From: Diphasiastrum complanatum | Taxonomy: Eukaryota > Streptophyta > Lycopodiopsida > Lycopodiales > Lycopodiaceae | DNA length: 64,000 nucleotides | Direction of reading: 5' to 3' | Assembly (NCBI GenBank): GCA_029204225.1 | Contig: CM055106.1 | Coordinates: forward strand, 49,920,908-49,984,907 | Shown here: positions 36,986 through 50,000 of the stretch, piece by piece | Layout: every line of letters starts with the position of its first letter | Position numbering within the stretch: the first letter of the stretch is position 1 | The notes under the pieces: model-generated | Databases searched by the model: none | The model's input: the letters and a program-made list of their open reading frames with translations, nothing else | What the model was told of the DNA's origin: nothing | Program-made: the position numbers and the translations under genes

Positions 36986-38849
36986 CCTGAAACCTATGAA
37001 AATTGGGTCATGGCAATTTCGATCTAGGAGCATCTAACTCTATTAAGAGTAATCTCATTACTTTTACAAGAAGAAATCAGAAGATCAGCTTCCTCCTCAA
37101 GCTTAGGATTGGATCCACAAATACTATATTCAAAAAATTCAAAAGTTTAGATCCAAAAAGAAGAGCAATATATAGCCAAGGTTGAATTCTGGCTCTGGGT
37201 CAAATTTTAGCTTTGGGGTGAATTTTGACTCATGGTCGAATTTGAATCCTTTCAAGCAAAGCATAAACTATCTGCAGATACTGCAAGAAAACTGGACATG
37301 AAATCAAGGACTGCAGAACTTTGAAATATAATAATGAAAAGAAGAAGCAGTACCAACAACAGGCACATAGTGCTTCAACCAGTTTTTTGACCCAGCAGCA
37401 AGAGGAAGATGAAGCAGCTTTTATGACCAAGGTCAAAGAACAACAGGATATCGATTCTTGGTATCTTGACTCTGGAGCAACACAACACATGACTCACCAT
37501 AGAGACTGGTTCAAGGACTACGAATTATACACCCACTCTCGAGTTGTGCAAGTTGGAGACAAGTCATCTCACACAATCCAGGGTGAAGGAACAGTCAGGG
37601 TCGAATTTCAAAAGGGTGAAGTCAAGTTGTTGTCCAACATTCTACACATTCCAAATATGACCGAGAATCAATTAGAAGAATCACTGATTCAGGTCGGAGG
37701 GTCGAATTTGACACAAATGGCTGCACAATCTTTGACAAGTCCTGGAAAGCTCTAGCTTTTGGGAGAAGAAGTGGCAATTTATACAAGCTCAGCCACTGCT
37801 ACTCTTCTAACTGTCAAGCTCTTTACACCACTTCTGAATCAACTGATATGTTCTGGCATCTCAGATTAGGCCATCTCAACTTCAATAGTATTCAACAAAT
37901 GTCAAAACAAAGTTTGGTACAAGATCTGTCTCAAATCAGCAAATCGAGTTCTCCATGCGAAAGCTGCATTATCAGCAAGCATGCTAGAAGTCCATTCATT
38001 TTCGACTTAGTTCACACTTCTAGAAATTTGTTGGACCTTGTACATAGTGACATTGGTGGCCCGATGTAGACTACTACCATAGGGGGAACACTATATTTTC
38101 TTACCTTCATCGATGACTTCTCACGATGGACTACGACTTACTTTTTGAAGAACAAATCAGAGGCATTTAAATTCTTCAAGCTGTTCAAGGCATTTGTAGA
38201 AAATCAAACCCAGAGGAAGATCAAATCATTGCACTCAGATGGAGGGGGAGAATTTATCTCCACAGAATTTAAAGAATTCTGCAAGGCAAACGGAATACAC
38301 CAACAATATACAACAAGCTACTCACCACAGTCCAATGGTATAGCTTAGTGGAAGAATTAGACACTTGTTGAAACTGCCAAGAGCATGCTGGCCCATGCCT
38401 CTCTTCCAACAAAGCTATTAATACAACAGCCTACTTACAAAATCGATCCATAACCAATGAATGGCAAGACACCTTATGAGGTGTGGACAAGATCAAAACC
38501 ATCACTCAAGAATATTAGAGTGTTCGAATGTGCTCAGATTCCTGAAAATCTCGGGAAGAAGTTGGACATTACAAGCAGAAAATCGTTTTTATTGGTTCTC
38601 CAGATCACAAGGCTTACAAGCTCTACAATATGGACACAAAAAAGGCATTCACAAGCAGAGATGTCATTTTTCTTGAGGATAAGTTTTTCGACCCCAAGGA
38701 AAAGGCTGCACAAATTTTTGACCCCAGGGTTGAATAGTCAAAATCCAACCCTAGGGTCGGAACAGGTAAATTTTGATCCTAGGGTCAAAAATCAAGAAAT
38801 CGATACTAACTCTGAAAATGAGTCTGATCAGCAAAGGGAAAAAATCTAG
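36986..38849 (+). pseudogene. Copia-B1: gag end, finger, protease, integrase (broken)
   Basis: Gag text SSLPETYENWVMAI near 36980-37020 and LLLQEEIRR precede the finger ICRYCKKTGHEIKDC at about 37267. The protease reads WYLDSGATQHMTHHRDW with the DSG intact. Integrase follows: FWHLRLGHLNFNSIQQMSK, CESCIISKHARSPF, LVHSDIGGPM, then after a TAG TFIDDFSRWTT and HSDGGGEFISTEFKEFC, YSPQSNGIA, and NGKTPYEVWTRSKPSL. Stops at 38067 and 38346, and frame changes, show decay. It ends in a linker rich in DPR/NQ words with no RT. Confidence 0.88.
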
Positions 38850-38883
38850 CCAAGAAGGTCAAATCGACCCAGACAGCTCCCCC

Positions 38884-40928
38884 CAAATTTATGGATGATG
38901 CTATTCATGATGCATTCATGACTAGCCATCATGAAGCATCAAACGACAACTCCTGGTTTCTGAAATCCAGAGCCACACATCATATGGCTAGCCATATCGA
39001 CTGTTTTGAGTCCCATATATGTCTTACAGTACCAAGAAGTATGTTCACTTGGGCGACAATAGCACACAGGCTATCGAAGGAGTAGGTACAGTAAAATTAA
39101 GCTCTGCAAATGATCAATCCAAACTACTTTCAAGTGTCCTGCATGTACCAAATCTTTCTACAAATCTGCTCTCTGTAAGCAGAGAATTATAGATCTAGGA
39201 CACAAAGTAGAATTCTAAAATGATCAACGTAAAGTAGTAAATATGATAGAAAAGATTCTAGCACTCGGAAAGAGACATGGATACTTGTACAGATTAAGTC
39301 ATTGCTTTTCTGCCTCTAGCCAGGCTCTTAATACTTCTGTACAGATCAATAAAAGTTTACTTTGGCATTATAGACTTGGTCATTTGGATCATGCTTCTTT
39401 ATTACACATGTCTAAGCAATCTATTGTTCTTGATCTCGACTATATAGATAGGAAAGTCGAATTACATGTCTGTCAAGACTGTTTAACCGTGGGTAAGCAG
39501 GCTAGGAAACCATTTAGATCAAGCCATCAGCATGTTGCTAGAGGATTATTAAATGTTGTACATACAGACATATGTGGCCCAATGTTGTAGTCCTTCATTG
39601 AAGGATGCAAAGTACTCCATTACTTTTATTGATGATTTTTCTAGAAGGATAATGATATACTTTATCAAGAAGAAATCAGAAGCTTTCAATTGCTTCAAAA
39701 TCTTCAAGGAGCGTGCAGAGAAAGAAATTGGTAAGAAGATTAAAGTCCTGAGGTCCGACAGTGGTGGAGAATATATCTCTACTGATGTCAAGGACTCCTG
39801 CTAGAGCCGAGACATTGAACAGCAGTTTATCACTCCCTATTCGCCTCAATCTAACGGCTTAGCCGAGAGGAAGAATCAATACATTCCTCATCCAACACGG
39901 TTTTCAACCAAGCACTACCAATTCCAATGTTTATTTCAAGTCAGTGCAACATTCTTTTATAATTATCACCTTGTATGTCGAGGACACGTTTTTTTTCAGC
40001 AACAATGTTGATCCGATGAAGGATGCCAAACAGATGCTGTCTTTCGAATTTGACATACCCGATCTAGACGAAGCTTGCTAGTGTCAAATCCACATAGACA
40101 AAGCAAGACGGTTGACTTATATCACTCAACAAAGATATCTTCACAAAACTCTTATCAAATATAATCTAATCAATTTTAAATTAGCTCACTCACCGATGGA
40201 TCTAGACCTGCGATTGTTGAAGGACCAATGTCCTCAGACCAAGTAGAAAAATGAGCAGATGAGAGAATATCCATATCAATCGATACTTGGATCTCTCATG
40301 TATGCAATGGTCTACTCAAGACTTAATCGCTTTTGTCGTCAGCTCACCAAGCCAATTCATGGCTAATCTTGGCATCACCCACTGGAAGGCTCTCATAAGA
40401 GTCATGAGATATATTCGAGCTACAACGGACCAGTGCATCTGCTATGGGAAAGTCGACAACGACAAGCTCCATAAACTCAGTGGATACTCTGATGCAAGCT
40501 GGGTAGGAGATGTAGACACACATAAGTCCATATCTGGATTTACATTCTTCCTTAACGACGGTCCTATCTCTTGGAACAGTCGTAAGCAAACCTCTATTGC
40601 TCTTTTCTCTACAAAAGCGGAGTACATTGTTGCTTCCCAAGCTATGAAAGAAGCAATTTGGTTGAGAAGTTTACTAACAGATATTAGTCTGAATCAGTAC
40701 ACTCTGGAAATTGTATTTTGTGATAATCAGAGTGCCATTGCCTTATCGGCCAACCCTATATTTCACTCTAGGAGTAAGCACATTGAGATTCGATATGACT
40801 ATATTAGGGGTAAGGTTCTCAACAAGGAGGTAAGCTTAATGTACTTGTTGACTCACTCGACTATCATCGAAGATCAAGCCGTCTCGACTTTATCGACTAT
40901 CGGTAGCGACACGCTCGACTCTGAATAG
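38884..40928 (+). pseudogene. Copia-B2: protease, integrase, RT end and RNase H (broken)
   Basis: Begins again with protease text (WFLKSRATHHMASHIDCF, DSG changed to KSR) directly after B1's linker. Integrase pieces follow (LWHYRLGHLDHASLLHMSK, VVHTDICGPM, FIDDFSRRIMIYF, VLRSDSGGEYIS). RT is reduced to its second half with YVEDTFFF, where the first Asp of YVDD is Glu. RNase H is well kept: LSGYSDASWVGDVDTHKS, STKAEYIVAS, SKHIEIRYDYIRG. The first half of RT is missing. Confidence 0.87.
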
Positions 40929-41430
40929 TCAAAGCCTTCTCATGCTCACTTCATGTTTAGTGTAACTACTTGACAATGATAACAACCACCACGATCTACT
41001 CTAGACGGCACAACGGTTGCACGCCATCTTCTTGTAAACTTATATAGAGCGGAGTTAGCTTTCTTAGCAAGCAGTTTTGTCTGCTATTGTCTTGTGCTCA
41101 TAGCATCAATCTGACGTGTATTTTCACACATTAATTTGAATCAATCTCTGTCTTTTATTGTGTTCAGAGTTCTTGTTAGAATTGTATGTGTTGCTACTTC
41201 GTCTACATGTCAGACTCTCTTACTGCTTTGTTTGATTGTGTGCTCTTTTGCTTCCTACAAACAACCACACAATTAAGCTCTACTCTTGTGTTTGCCTACT
41301 GTTGTTGTAGTGCATGCACCGAGGATTCCTCTTCCCCATCAAATCCCGACAAAGAAGACGGTCCAACAATATGACCCAAATCAGAAGTAGTCGTATAAGC
41401 CAAGCCCGAATCAAAATCAACAACATCTTC
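40929..41430 (+). other. Possible 3' LTR of Copia-B2 or leader of Copia-C
   Basis: Non-coding, T-rich in the second half. No LTR partner was recognised. Confidence 0.35.
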
Positions 41431-43810
41431 AAAACAAGAAGAAGATGTTCTGTAAATATTGAAAAAGGACAAATCACAAGATTGTCGAATACTCAAATTC
41501 AACAACAACAACAAGCAGCTGGACCAACTAGCCAATGCAATAATAAAAATGCAATAGAACCTCGGAGATGATGATGAGCAGAATGCTTTCATGGTAAACC
41601 ATCACCATGTCGATCAATAGGAGGGATGGCTCCTCGATTTTGGAGTGACACAACATATGACAAGCCATCAAGAATCGTTTCACGCCTATTCGGCTTACAA
41701 TACAGAAAAAATTGTTGACCTTGGAGACAACAACTCGCACATGATCGAAGGTGAAGATACCATCAAGCTTAATTTTTAGAATGGATAGTCCAAATTTATT
41801 CCAAAAGTATTGTTTGTTCCAAATATAGCAACTAATATGTTGTTTGTCAACAGAATTACTAATTTAGGACATAAGGTAGAGTTTGGAGCATATTTTTGTA
41901 AAATTTTTGATAAAGAAAAGAGAGTCCTTGCACTTGGAAAAATACAAGGATATTTGTATCGACTTACTCATTATTATTCTACAACTGATCCTACTTTAAG
42001 CAGCTCAATTTTGGTTAATAAAGAACTGATTTGGCATTATAGACTTGGTCGCTTGAATCACATATCTATTGTAAATATGTCTAAATACTTTTTAGTTCTT
42101 GATTTTGATTATTAAACTACCGACTCTCTAGAGTTGTATCATAAGAAAACAGACCAAAAGACCTTTAGGTCGAATCAAAAACACATATCTAAAAATATGT
42201 TAGACATAATTCATTCAGATCTATGTGTCCCAATGTAGATACCATCATTACTTGGTGCTAAATTCTTTATTACATTTATTGACAATTATTCAAGAAGAAG
42301 TGCTATTTATTATATGAAGCATGCTGACCCGCAGACAGGACGAAAGATCAAAGCTCTCAAAACCGACAATGGTTATAAATATATATCCAATGCATTCAAG
42401 GACTATTGTTTGACAAATGGAATTGAACATCAATATGCAACTTCCTATTCTCCTCATTCTAATGGACTTGTAGAGAGAGAAAATAGAACCTTAGTCGAAT
42501 TTGCCGAACACTCATGCATCGTTGTCTAAATCTCTTTGGCAATATGTTATTTCGACCATAGCTTATGTGTAGAATCGATGTATCACTAAAGGTTTATCGA
42601 ACAACAAGAACTTCTTATGAAGTTTGGACTGGATCCAAACCTTCCTTATTAGCATTTAAAGGTTTTCGGATGCTCATGTCCCTAAAGACACCAAAAAGAA
42701 ATTGGACGAGGATTCTATTAAAACTATTTTTGTTAGATATTCTTCTTCAAATGGCATGTATAGACTGTGTAGATTGTACAATCATATTACTTGTAGAGTT
42801 TTTACTAGTAGGGATATTATATTTCTTGAAGATCATTCTATTGATTTGAAGGGCAAGAACCATATTCTACTTGTTATTCTTGTCAGAATATTGATGAATA
42901 TCAAAATACAATTTTGATTCCTTCAAGTAGTTAGCCTATACAATCGGAATAAAAAAAACAACAAGAAGCTGCAACTCAGGAGCAGCCGACACATAATCAA
43001 GCACCTCCCAAAACATCAACATGGATTCAAAGTTAGCCTGTTCGATTTACTGATGTGTATGCTCACTATCTTTTCCAAGAACTAATCATAGTCAAAGAAG
43101 TACTCACACAGGCCGATTCAAATCTTTGGAATGAAGCTATGGATAAAGAATACACTCGTTGATAAAATACATGGATTGGCACTAAGTCTCCCGTAGGCAG
43201 AACTACAAAGGGATTTTCAAGATCAAGTATAAAGCATATGGCAACATCAACAAAAGGAAGGCCCGCTGACTCATGGCAAGGGGATTCTCACAAATTCCCA
43301 ATATTAACTAATTTGAAACATTCAGCCTAGTGGTCAAGCACTCCTCTATCAAATTGCTGCTATCATTCGCTGCTATAGCCAATCTTGAGGTACATAAATT
43401 AGATGTACAAACTGCAAAATGGAGTTATAGAAGAGGACAAGCTAGAGGGCTATGTACTCAATGGCAAAAAGGATCATGTTTGTAAACTCCACAAGACGTT
43501 GTATGGTCTGAAACAATCTACGAGAGCATGGTTTCATTGAATCAACTCATTCCTTATCGAAAAAGGATTTGAAACAAGCTTTGTGAATTGTAATGTTTAT
43601 TTCCAAACCATTTGACAATCTTTTATCACCATCACACTATATGTGAATGATACATTGCTATTCAACAATAATATCGAATTGATATAGGATACCAAGAGGA
43701 TGTTGTCTCAAGAATTCGAGATGGCAGATCTAGGAGAAGCTCATTACTATCTCGAGATCCAAATCCACAGAGACAAAGCAAGAAGCTCCTCTACATTACT
43801 CAATTGAGAC
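41431..43810 (+). pseudogene. Copia-C: finger to RT, heavily decayed
   Basis: The finger remnant MFCKY.KKDKSQDC opens the block (the dot is a stop). The protease reads WLLDFGVTQHMTSH (DSG changed to DFG) and VLFVPNIATNMLFVNRI. Integrase reads LIWHYRLGRLNHISIVNMSK, IKALKTDNGYKYISNAFKDY and YSPHSNGLVERENRTL. RT pieces near 43190-43790 include GYVLNGKKDHVCKLHKTLYG, LKQSTRAWFH and LYVNDTLLFNNN, with YVDD changed to YVND. Many stops. No RNase H. Confidence 0.85.
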
Positions 43811-44760
43811 ACCTTTAATATGCTTTCTAAATTCAACTTCATGAATTGCAAGCTTGTACATTCTCCTATGGATCGAGGTCTTAAACTAGCATCTTTATAT
43901 CTACATTGTCATCTAATTAGGAAGATCAGGCGGATACATTTATTCGGGAGCCACTAGACACATAATAGGTAACAAGGGATTGGTTCAGTATTTTGAAGGA
44001 GATGGATAATGGAACATCTAATTCACAAGCAAATGGTGATGTGTGCAAGATCAAGAGCATAGGCACAGTTTCCATCTAGCTGATAAAAATACAGCAAAAT
44101 AATCCCATTTGATCCTAGAAATGATGGAGAAAGCACCTACTTAAGATCCAAACAAGATCTAGAAGCTAGATTACAAATCAATACATTGATTCCTAGCTTA
44201 TCTTGGCTTGAACTCCATGAATTAGCTCCAAAACTCTTCACATGTGTAAAAGTACGGCCTGCTGCTGCCTGTGTACTGTACCTGCAACTCCAAAATCATT
44301 CAGTCATCACAAAAAAACCATATGCCAATAGCATTCATCAATCAAATCATAGACTCAAACTAGTCAAGAAGGAAAATCTCGATTTTGCTCATAATTGGAT
44401 GGAAATCCCATCACATATTTATACATGTAGAGCTCGGATCTGAGCATATTAGGGATTCTATGTATTCATCATAACCTAACCCTAACATCTAGCCTAAATA
44501 TCCACTTGATCCACCCTATTTAGGATCAATGCCTCGAGATCCAAAAACAATGAGAAAAATGCTATTTTTAGCTCCTACTTTTTCTCTACCCTATCTATGC
44601 AGTCTTTGGACATATCCCAAAGGTACCATTCCAAAGCTAGGTTAATGATTTGACTTAGAATAAGGTATCCTATGCCTTCGGCACGTGTGACATCCCACAA
44701 CATGGCCTCAAAGTCATTTACAAGTGGTAATTGTGCAAACTAGCTTGTGTAAAATTAACA
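43811..44760 (-). repeat. Region holding the 3' LTR of Copia-D
   Basis: On the minus strand GAGGAGGAG is followed by TGTTAATTTTACAC at 44760, a PPT next to an LTR start. The far LTR end was not fixed. Contains CTTCACATGTGTAAAAG and GGCACGTGTGACATCC. No coding motif. Confidence 0.55.
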
Positions 44761-44773
44761 CTCCTCCTCACAA

Positions 44774-45387
44774 CTAGTTTGTAGATAACATAGACTTGCT
44801 TATCAACCCTAGGGCTGATCTTAACTTCACAAATGCAGCTCTTTGAAGTGGTTTAGTGAGGATATCAGCAATACATTCACTACTTGCCACATGCTCCAAA
44901 GATATCTCCTTTGATTGCACCTTCTCTCTCACAAAATGATGAGAGATCTCAATGTGCTTTGACCTTGCATGGAAGATTGGATTGGTTGCAAGGTGTTGGG
45001 CTGAAATGTTGTCATTGTAGAGAGTTGGAACAACATCTAAACTCGTGACTTTCAGCTCCACAAGTAGCCTCTTGGTCCATAATAGTTCCTTTGTAGTGGT
45101 GAGAGCTTTATACTCGGCTTCGGTTGAAGAAAGTGAATGGTTTCTTGTTTCTTTGACAACCAAGAAACTACTCCTCCACCAATGAATGTTGCATAGGCAC
45201 TTAGCCTACACACACTAAAGCATATATCAGGCCTAGTTATGGTGATCCACATTAAGGAGCCTGTAAGTTGCCTATAAAGAGTGATGTCCATAAAGGATGC
45301 TTCATCACTTTTATTGAGCACTTTTACATCTTGCTCCATTGGTGTTTCTACATGCTTGCAATCTTGCATCTTGAATCTATTGAGCAA
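44774..45387 (-). pseudogene. Copia-D RNase H with internal deletion
   Basis: Two overlapping frames. The first reads MLNRFKMQDCKHVETPMEQ, ITRPDICFSVCRLS and then at once YATFIGGGVVSWLSKKQET. The usual text between them, including the catalytic SDAD/SDSDF block seen in Copia-A, is gone. The second frame gives HSLSSTEAEYKALTT, HARSKHIEISHHFVRE and SSECIADILTKPLQRA to the normal end. The enzyme would lack its first catalytic Asp. Confidence 0.88.
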
Positions 45388-46534
45388 ACTTTGTTTGACT
45401 AATGAAGATGAAATCTGAACCTCTAAGTACTTCTATGCCCAATATAAAGTGAAGTTGACCAAGATCTACCATCTTAAATTCTAGTGATAGATGTTTCTTG
45501 GTTTTCTCAATACTATCAATGTTATCGCCACTAAGGATGATGTCATCTACATAAATCGATAAAAGTACAATGCCATTTACATCATACATTATGTACAAAG
45601 TTGGATCATATTCACTTTGAGTGAATCCAATAGAAACTAAGAAATCATGAAGTCTTGAATTCCATGATCTTGATGCTTGCTTCAAACCATATAAGCTCCT
45701 TTGAAGATGACATACTTTACCTTCCATCCCGAGCTTGATAAAGCCTTGGGGCTGCTCCATGAAGATGTCTTCTTCCAAATAACCATTTAAGAATGCATGA
45801 GAAACATCCATTTGAAAGAGCATCCAACCAAAATGTGAAGCAAGTGCAAGAAGTAACCTTATTGTGACCATCTTGGCCACGGGTGCAAAAGTTTCTTCAA
45901 AATCTATGCCCTTTGCTCGAGCATATCCTTTGGCAACTAACCTTGCCTTGTGTTTGCTTAAACTTCCATCCATATTGAGTTTTAGCTTAAAAACCCATTT
46001 ACATCCAATCACATTCTTAAGAGGTCTATCAACAAGGATCCATGTGCCATTCTCCATCAAAGCATTATATTCATCTATCATAGCTTGAAACCATTCCTTT
46101 GAACTCAATGCATCTTCTACACATGAAGGTTCTTCAAAACTTGAAATGAGTGCAAAGGATGAAGATGGATTACCCTCAGCTTGCTTCCCCTTGTCTTGGT
46201 TTGTGAGCCTCAATGGCTCCATTCTTACCCTTGATGATCTTCTTGGAGTGATTGGTTCACTTGGCTCTAGCTCCTCGTCAAGATCTATGACATCTTGATC
46301 CTCGGCCACCTCCCTCTTGATAGGTGATTTGATTGAGCCATCAACAAGTTTATGCATATTATTCTCATCAAAAATGATATCTCTAGAAACCATAAACTTG
46401 TTGGAAGATGGAATGTATACCTTATATCCCTTGCTTGCTTTGCCATACCTGAGCATAATATCTTTGATTGATGATGGATCTTCCTTGGTCCTTTTCTCCA
46501 AAGCTGTATCCACATAGCAAATGCATCCAAACAC
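45377..46534 (-). pseudogene. Copia-D integrase tail, linker and reverse transcriptase
   Basis: 385 uninterrupted codons. Integrase tail FGCICYVDTALEKRTKE; Ser/Arg linker PRRSSRVRMEPLRLT; RT with WFQAMIDEYNALMENGTW, CKWVFKLKLNMDGSL, FQMDVSHAFLNGYLEEDIFM, SLYGLKQASRSW and the catalytic YVDDIIL. RT is the best preserved in the window. A stop falls at ISQTKFAQ before RNase H. Confidence 0.92.
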
Positions 46535-46555
46535 CTTTAAGTCCTTGAGATTTGG

Positions 46556-47187
46556 CTACCTCCCATACAAGACTTCAAAGGGTGTTTTGCCTTCAATAGA
46601 GCTACATGGAACTCTATTCATCAAATGGTTAGCACAAGTGAGAGCTTCTCCCCAAAAAGCTTTTGGTAAACATGCATCAATACTTAAGGCTTTAGAACAT
46701 TCACACAATGTCCTATTCCTCCTCTCGACTACCCCATTTTGTTGAGGGGTGTAGGGACAAGATAATTCTTTTTTAATCCCTTCTTGATCACAAAAATCTT
46801 TAAAAGCATTGGAGATATATTCTCCACCATTATCACTTCTAAAAGTTTTGATCTTGTGATCAAGATGCTTCTCAACAAATGCTTTGAACTTAAGAAAGCT
46901 TTCATCCGAGTGGATCAAGTCAAGTTGATGAGTTGTCTTTGTGATTGAACTTGAGAAGGGCTTCTTATGTGCTTTTGAGAGAGCACATGCTTCACATACT
47001 TTCTCGTCTTTTGCCAAGGATCTTGGAAGTCCTAAGGCAAGCTCCTCCTTGCACATGACCTCCATGGACTTTGAGTTGATGTGACCAAGTCTTTTGTGCC
47101 AAAGACTATGGTTGGATAGTTTGGTCTCCTCGGCTAGCATCACAATATTAGCATCCACATAGGCATCTAATCTGAATAGTCTTCCAA
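46556..47187 (-). pseudogene. Copia-D integrase with in-register deletion
   Basis: Opens with the post-protease text LFRLDAYVDANI (about 47187), then the zinc region LWHKRLGHINSKSMEVM, CEACALSKAHKKPF. The core reads DLIHSDESFLKFKAFVEK, jumping from the first catalytic Asp straight to the segment after FIDDYSR. About 45 residues, including the second catalytic Asp, are missing with no loss of frame. YTPQQNGVVERRNRT follows normally. The block is cut on the right at about 47188 by Gypsy sequence; gag and protease are absent. Confidence 0.9.
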
Positions 47188-47199
47188 ATCTTAATGAAA

Positions 47200-48080
47200 T
47201 AGATATTGCTTTATTTCTTCCTTTTCTGCCTCAGTTTGAGGATATTGTTCCTTTGATAGCTTCAGTCCAGGGTAGAGTAGAAAGTGCATGGATAAAGGAC
47301 ACACAATCGAACAATGTCTTAAAGGACCATTCAATAAAATAAAAAAAGATAATAAGCAAGTACACCTAGTTCAGATCATGAGTTTTCTCACTCATTTGAC
47401 AACTACTGAAATACAGGTGTTTTATGAATATTATGAGCACCATTGACAGTTGATATTTGCAATGCTAGGGAGACCCTTCAGTTTTGGGCCTCACAACTTA
47501 GTACAGATGCATGAAAAAATTGGCAATCAGTCAATCAGAGTAATGGTGGATGATGGGACAACCCATAACTTCATCAATTACACCCTAGTCAAAAAAATGA
47601 AACTACCAAAAACACAAAGTCAACATAAATATATTGCTTCTTTGGCTAAGGGCCAAGACAAAAAATTGTGAGAAACGATGGTAGCAGCCTAGGTTTGAAA
47701 ATTCAGGGCTATCAGGATAACCTAATGCACTTGGACTGTACCGACCTAGTACTATGGAGAGATTGGCTTTATAGTTTGGGCCCCACTCTCCAAATAAATT
47801 ATCAATACCTTAATTTTTAGGAGAACAGTCGAGAGGTTCAGTTGCATGGAGAGTATGGAGTTTTCAACTGTCCTTTAGAGTGCAACTTAGAGCTTCTTCA
47901 GCTTATGGAAGATGATCAATATGAGGTACTTTTCTATGATTTATAGTTTGTTCTTAATGACTCTGTTTCTAATAACGTGTTTCATAAAACGAAAGATTTA
48001 GATGTTACATTAAATGAGTTTAAAGATGTTCAAGCATCAAATTTCAACACTCCAAGCATGCATTATGTGTGCTTCCAGAA
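47200..48080 (+). pseudogene. Ty3/Gypsy gag end and aspartic protease remnant
   Basis: Near 47280 the text CMDKGHTIEQCLKGPF is a degenerate zinc knuckle lacking its first Cys. At 47450-47670 IRVMVDDGTTHNFINYTLV is the Gypsy protease active-site box (usual DSGATHNFI), with Ser replaced by Asp. Downstream text is broken by stops. Confidence 0.75.
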
Positions 48081-48354
48081 CTAAGTATGGATGAATGCTA
48101 ATTGCCTACTAACTACACCTTGCTGCCCTCCTGGATAGCAATGGAAGCCTTTGATATGAATATTTCAAGCCCCAAAAAATAAAGGCGAAAGGCCTTGTGA
48201 CTTGTGACTTAGAGATTTTCTATGGCACACCAGGTTTCTCTCCTACATGTGAGGTATATTTTCAGTTTTGCACATTATTGCCCGCATTTGGAAACAAGTT
48301 TGTAAAAAGGAATCTTTTCCACTTTTAGTCCTTATGTTTGCACATTGTGAATCA
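48081..48354. other. Non-coding spacer
   Basis: Nothing recognised. Confidence 0.4.
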
Positions 48355-48780
48355 TTATATGATATCTTTTTTTCCATAATAACATACTAAAGGTACATCC
48401 TTTCTAGTATCATGACACAATGAAGAACCTAACATAGATCCATCCTCTCTTCCATGCAAGCACATTATTGATAATCCCTCTCTAACATTAATGAATCTTT
48501 CCAAATATGACAAAGATGGAACATAAGCCAAAACATCATAAAGCACACCTTGCTTGACATCTTGAGCTAAAACAATATCAAACCAAGAGTCTAAATAGAA
48601 CTCTTCTCCATAATTACCTTACCATTTCTTAATACATATAGACCATTTTACTTGTTTGTGTTGCCATTTGTGCTTGAAATACACCTTTATGTCTACCATC
48701 CACATGTGGGAACATGCATGCTCCACACATGTGAGATTTACATATGTACATAATAATGAAAAATTATCAAGCTAAATTTT
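48355..48780 (-). mobile_element. Possible small fragment of an NA-type element
   Basis: The minus frame reads DVLAYVPSLSYLERF and EGLSIMCLHGREDG, loosely like the protease tail plus VSMVLHGKCKH of NA-2. Next to it lie CCACATGTGGGAAC and CCACACATGTGAG, the palindromes typical of NA-1/NA-2 LTRs. Similarity is weak. Confidence 0.3.
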
Positions 48781-49960
48781 GTTAAATCTTCACACCATGG
48801 ACCATTTTACGCTCACCATTTGGCACATTTTCATGTTGTCTTGCTTTGAGAGATCTAGACATCCTATAATCATGTGATTTTTAATGGCACAACGGCCACT
48901 TCTACAACTGCTATGTGTTTGGACATTTTCTAGATGACGTTTAGTTGCTACTTCTATGCCACTATTCTCTCTCTGGACCGCCTACCTGTGCAGTGTTCAT
49001 ATGCTGCAATATGTTGTATAACTTAGTTCTCCCTTTTGCGGAGACTTGATTAGTTTAGCCCTGAGTTGCTGAAGTTCTTTTTTCTACTATACATTCTATG
49101 CATATATAATAGTCACAAGGTTTTGCAAAAAAAATATTTGTCTCAAGTCTCAAACCATATTCAAGACAACTAGGCTATATAATTGTCATTTTTAATGCTT
49201 AAATGCTTGTGACATGGAATTTGTTAAATATTAGAATACATGTCACAATTCAAAATTAAGATAAAAAACACAAAGAACATTATTCTTAATTTTCAAAACA
49301 ATAATAACTCAATGGTCAAGTGCTCACTAGAATGGACCCAAGTCTCTTTCTATAAAGTCAATTTATCAATTTTTTTTGTTATGATATCCACGTGGGATGA
49401 GAGAGGACTCCACAATGTACTACTAATAATTCTCTCAATGTCTCTTCATAGGTGTCATGAAAATTTCGAGTACATCTTCCTTTTATGATATTGTGTATTA
49501 AAATTGCCTTTTTATTTTCCAATACCACAAAGGCTTGGACACCATACAAGCCACTGTATCATGTGAATCATTCACAACCATTCAACTTTCTCATGTAAAA
49601 CGAATTATATAGTCTATGTGAAATTGCAAGTACCAAATTGGGTAATCTATGTGGCAGTTTAAATATCAAACCGTCACTGTCATGAACAACTTCTACTTTG
49701 AAGTATTATATCATAATTTTATAGATACATTACAAGTTTGATAGGTTAAAAAAAATCATCTAGAAAATAAAAAAGCTATTTTTGACACATTTGAGAACCA
49801 AATTTGAAATAACATTATTTTAGAATATTTTTTGCCCAAAAATAACACATCGACATGCTAAGTAAAACAAATAGAAAAAAAAATTGCAACCTTATATATG
49901 AAATAGGAAAATAAAAATTTTGCAACCTCCAAAGATAGCACACCGACGTGCAAAATGAAA
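48781..49960. other. AT-rich spacer
   Basis: No recognised gene or paired repeat. Confidence 0.45.
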
Positions 49961-50000
49961 CCCCCCCCCCCCCCCCCCCAAAAAAAAAAAAAAAAAAAAA
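49961..50000. repeat. Homopolymer junction: C19 followed by A21
   Basis: Nineteen C then twenty-one A without interruption. Such a tract is prone to length error in sequencing. Confidence 0.95.

Noticed and set aside
36760-37490. Minus-strand frames opposite the Copia-B1 gag/protease
   Set aside because: They are antisense to a well-recognised plus-strand finger and protease and carry no motif.
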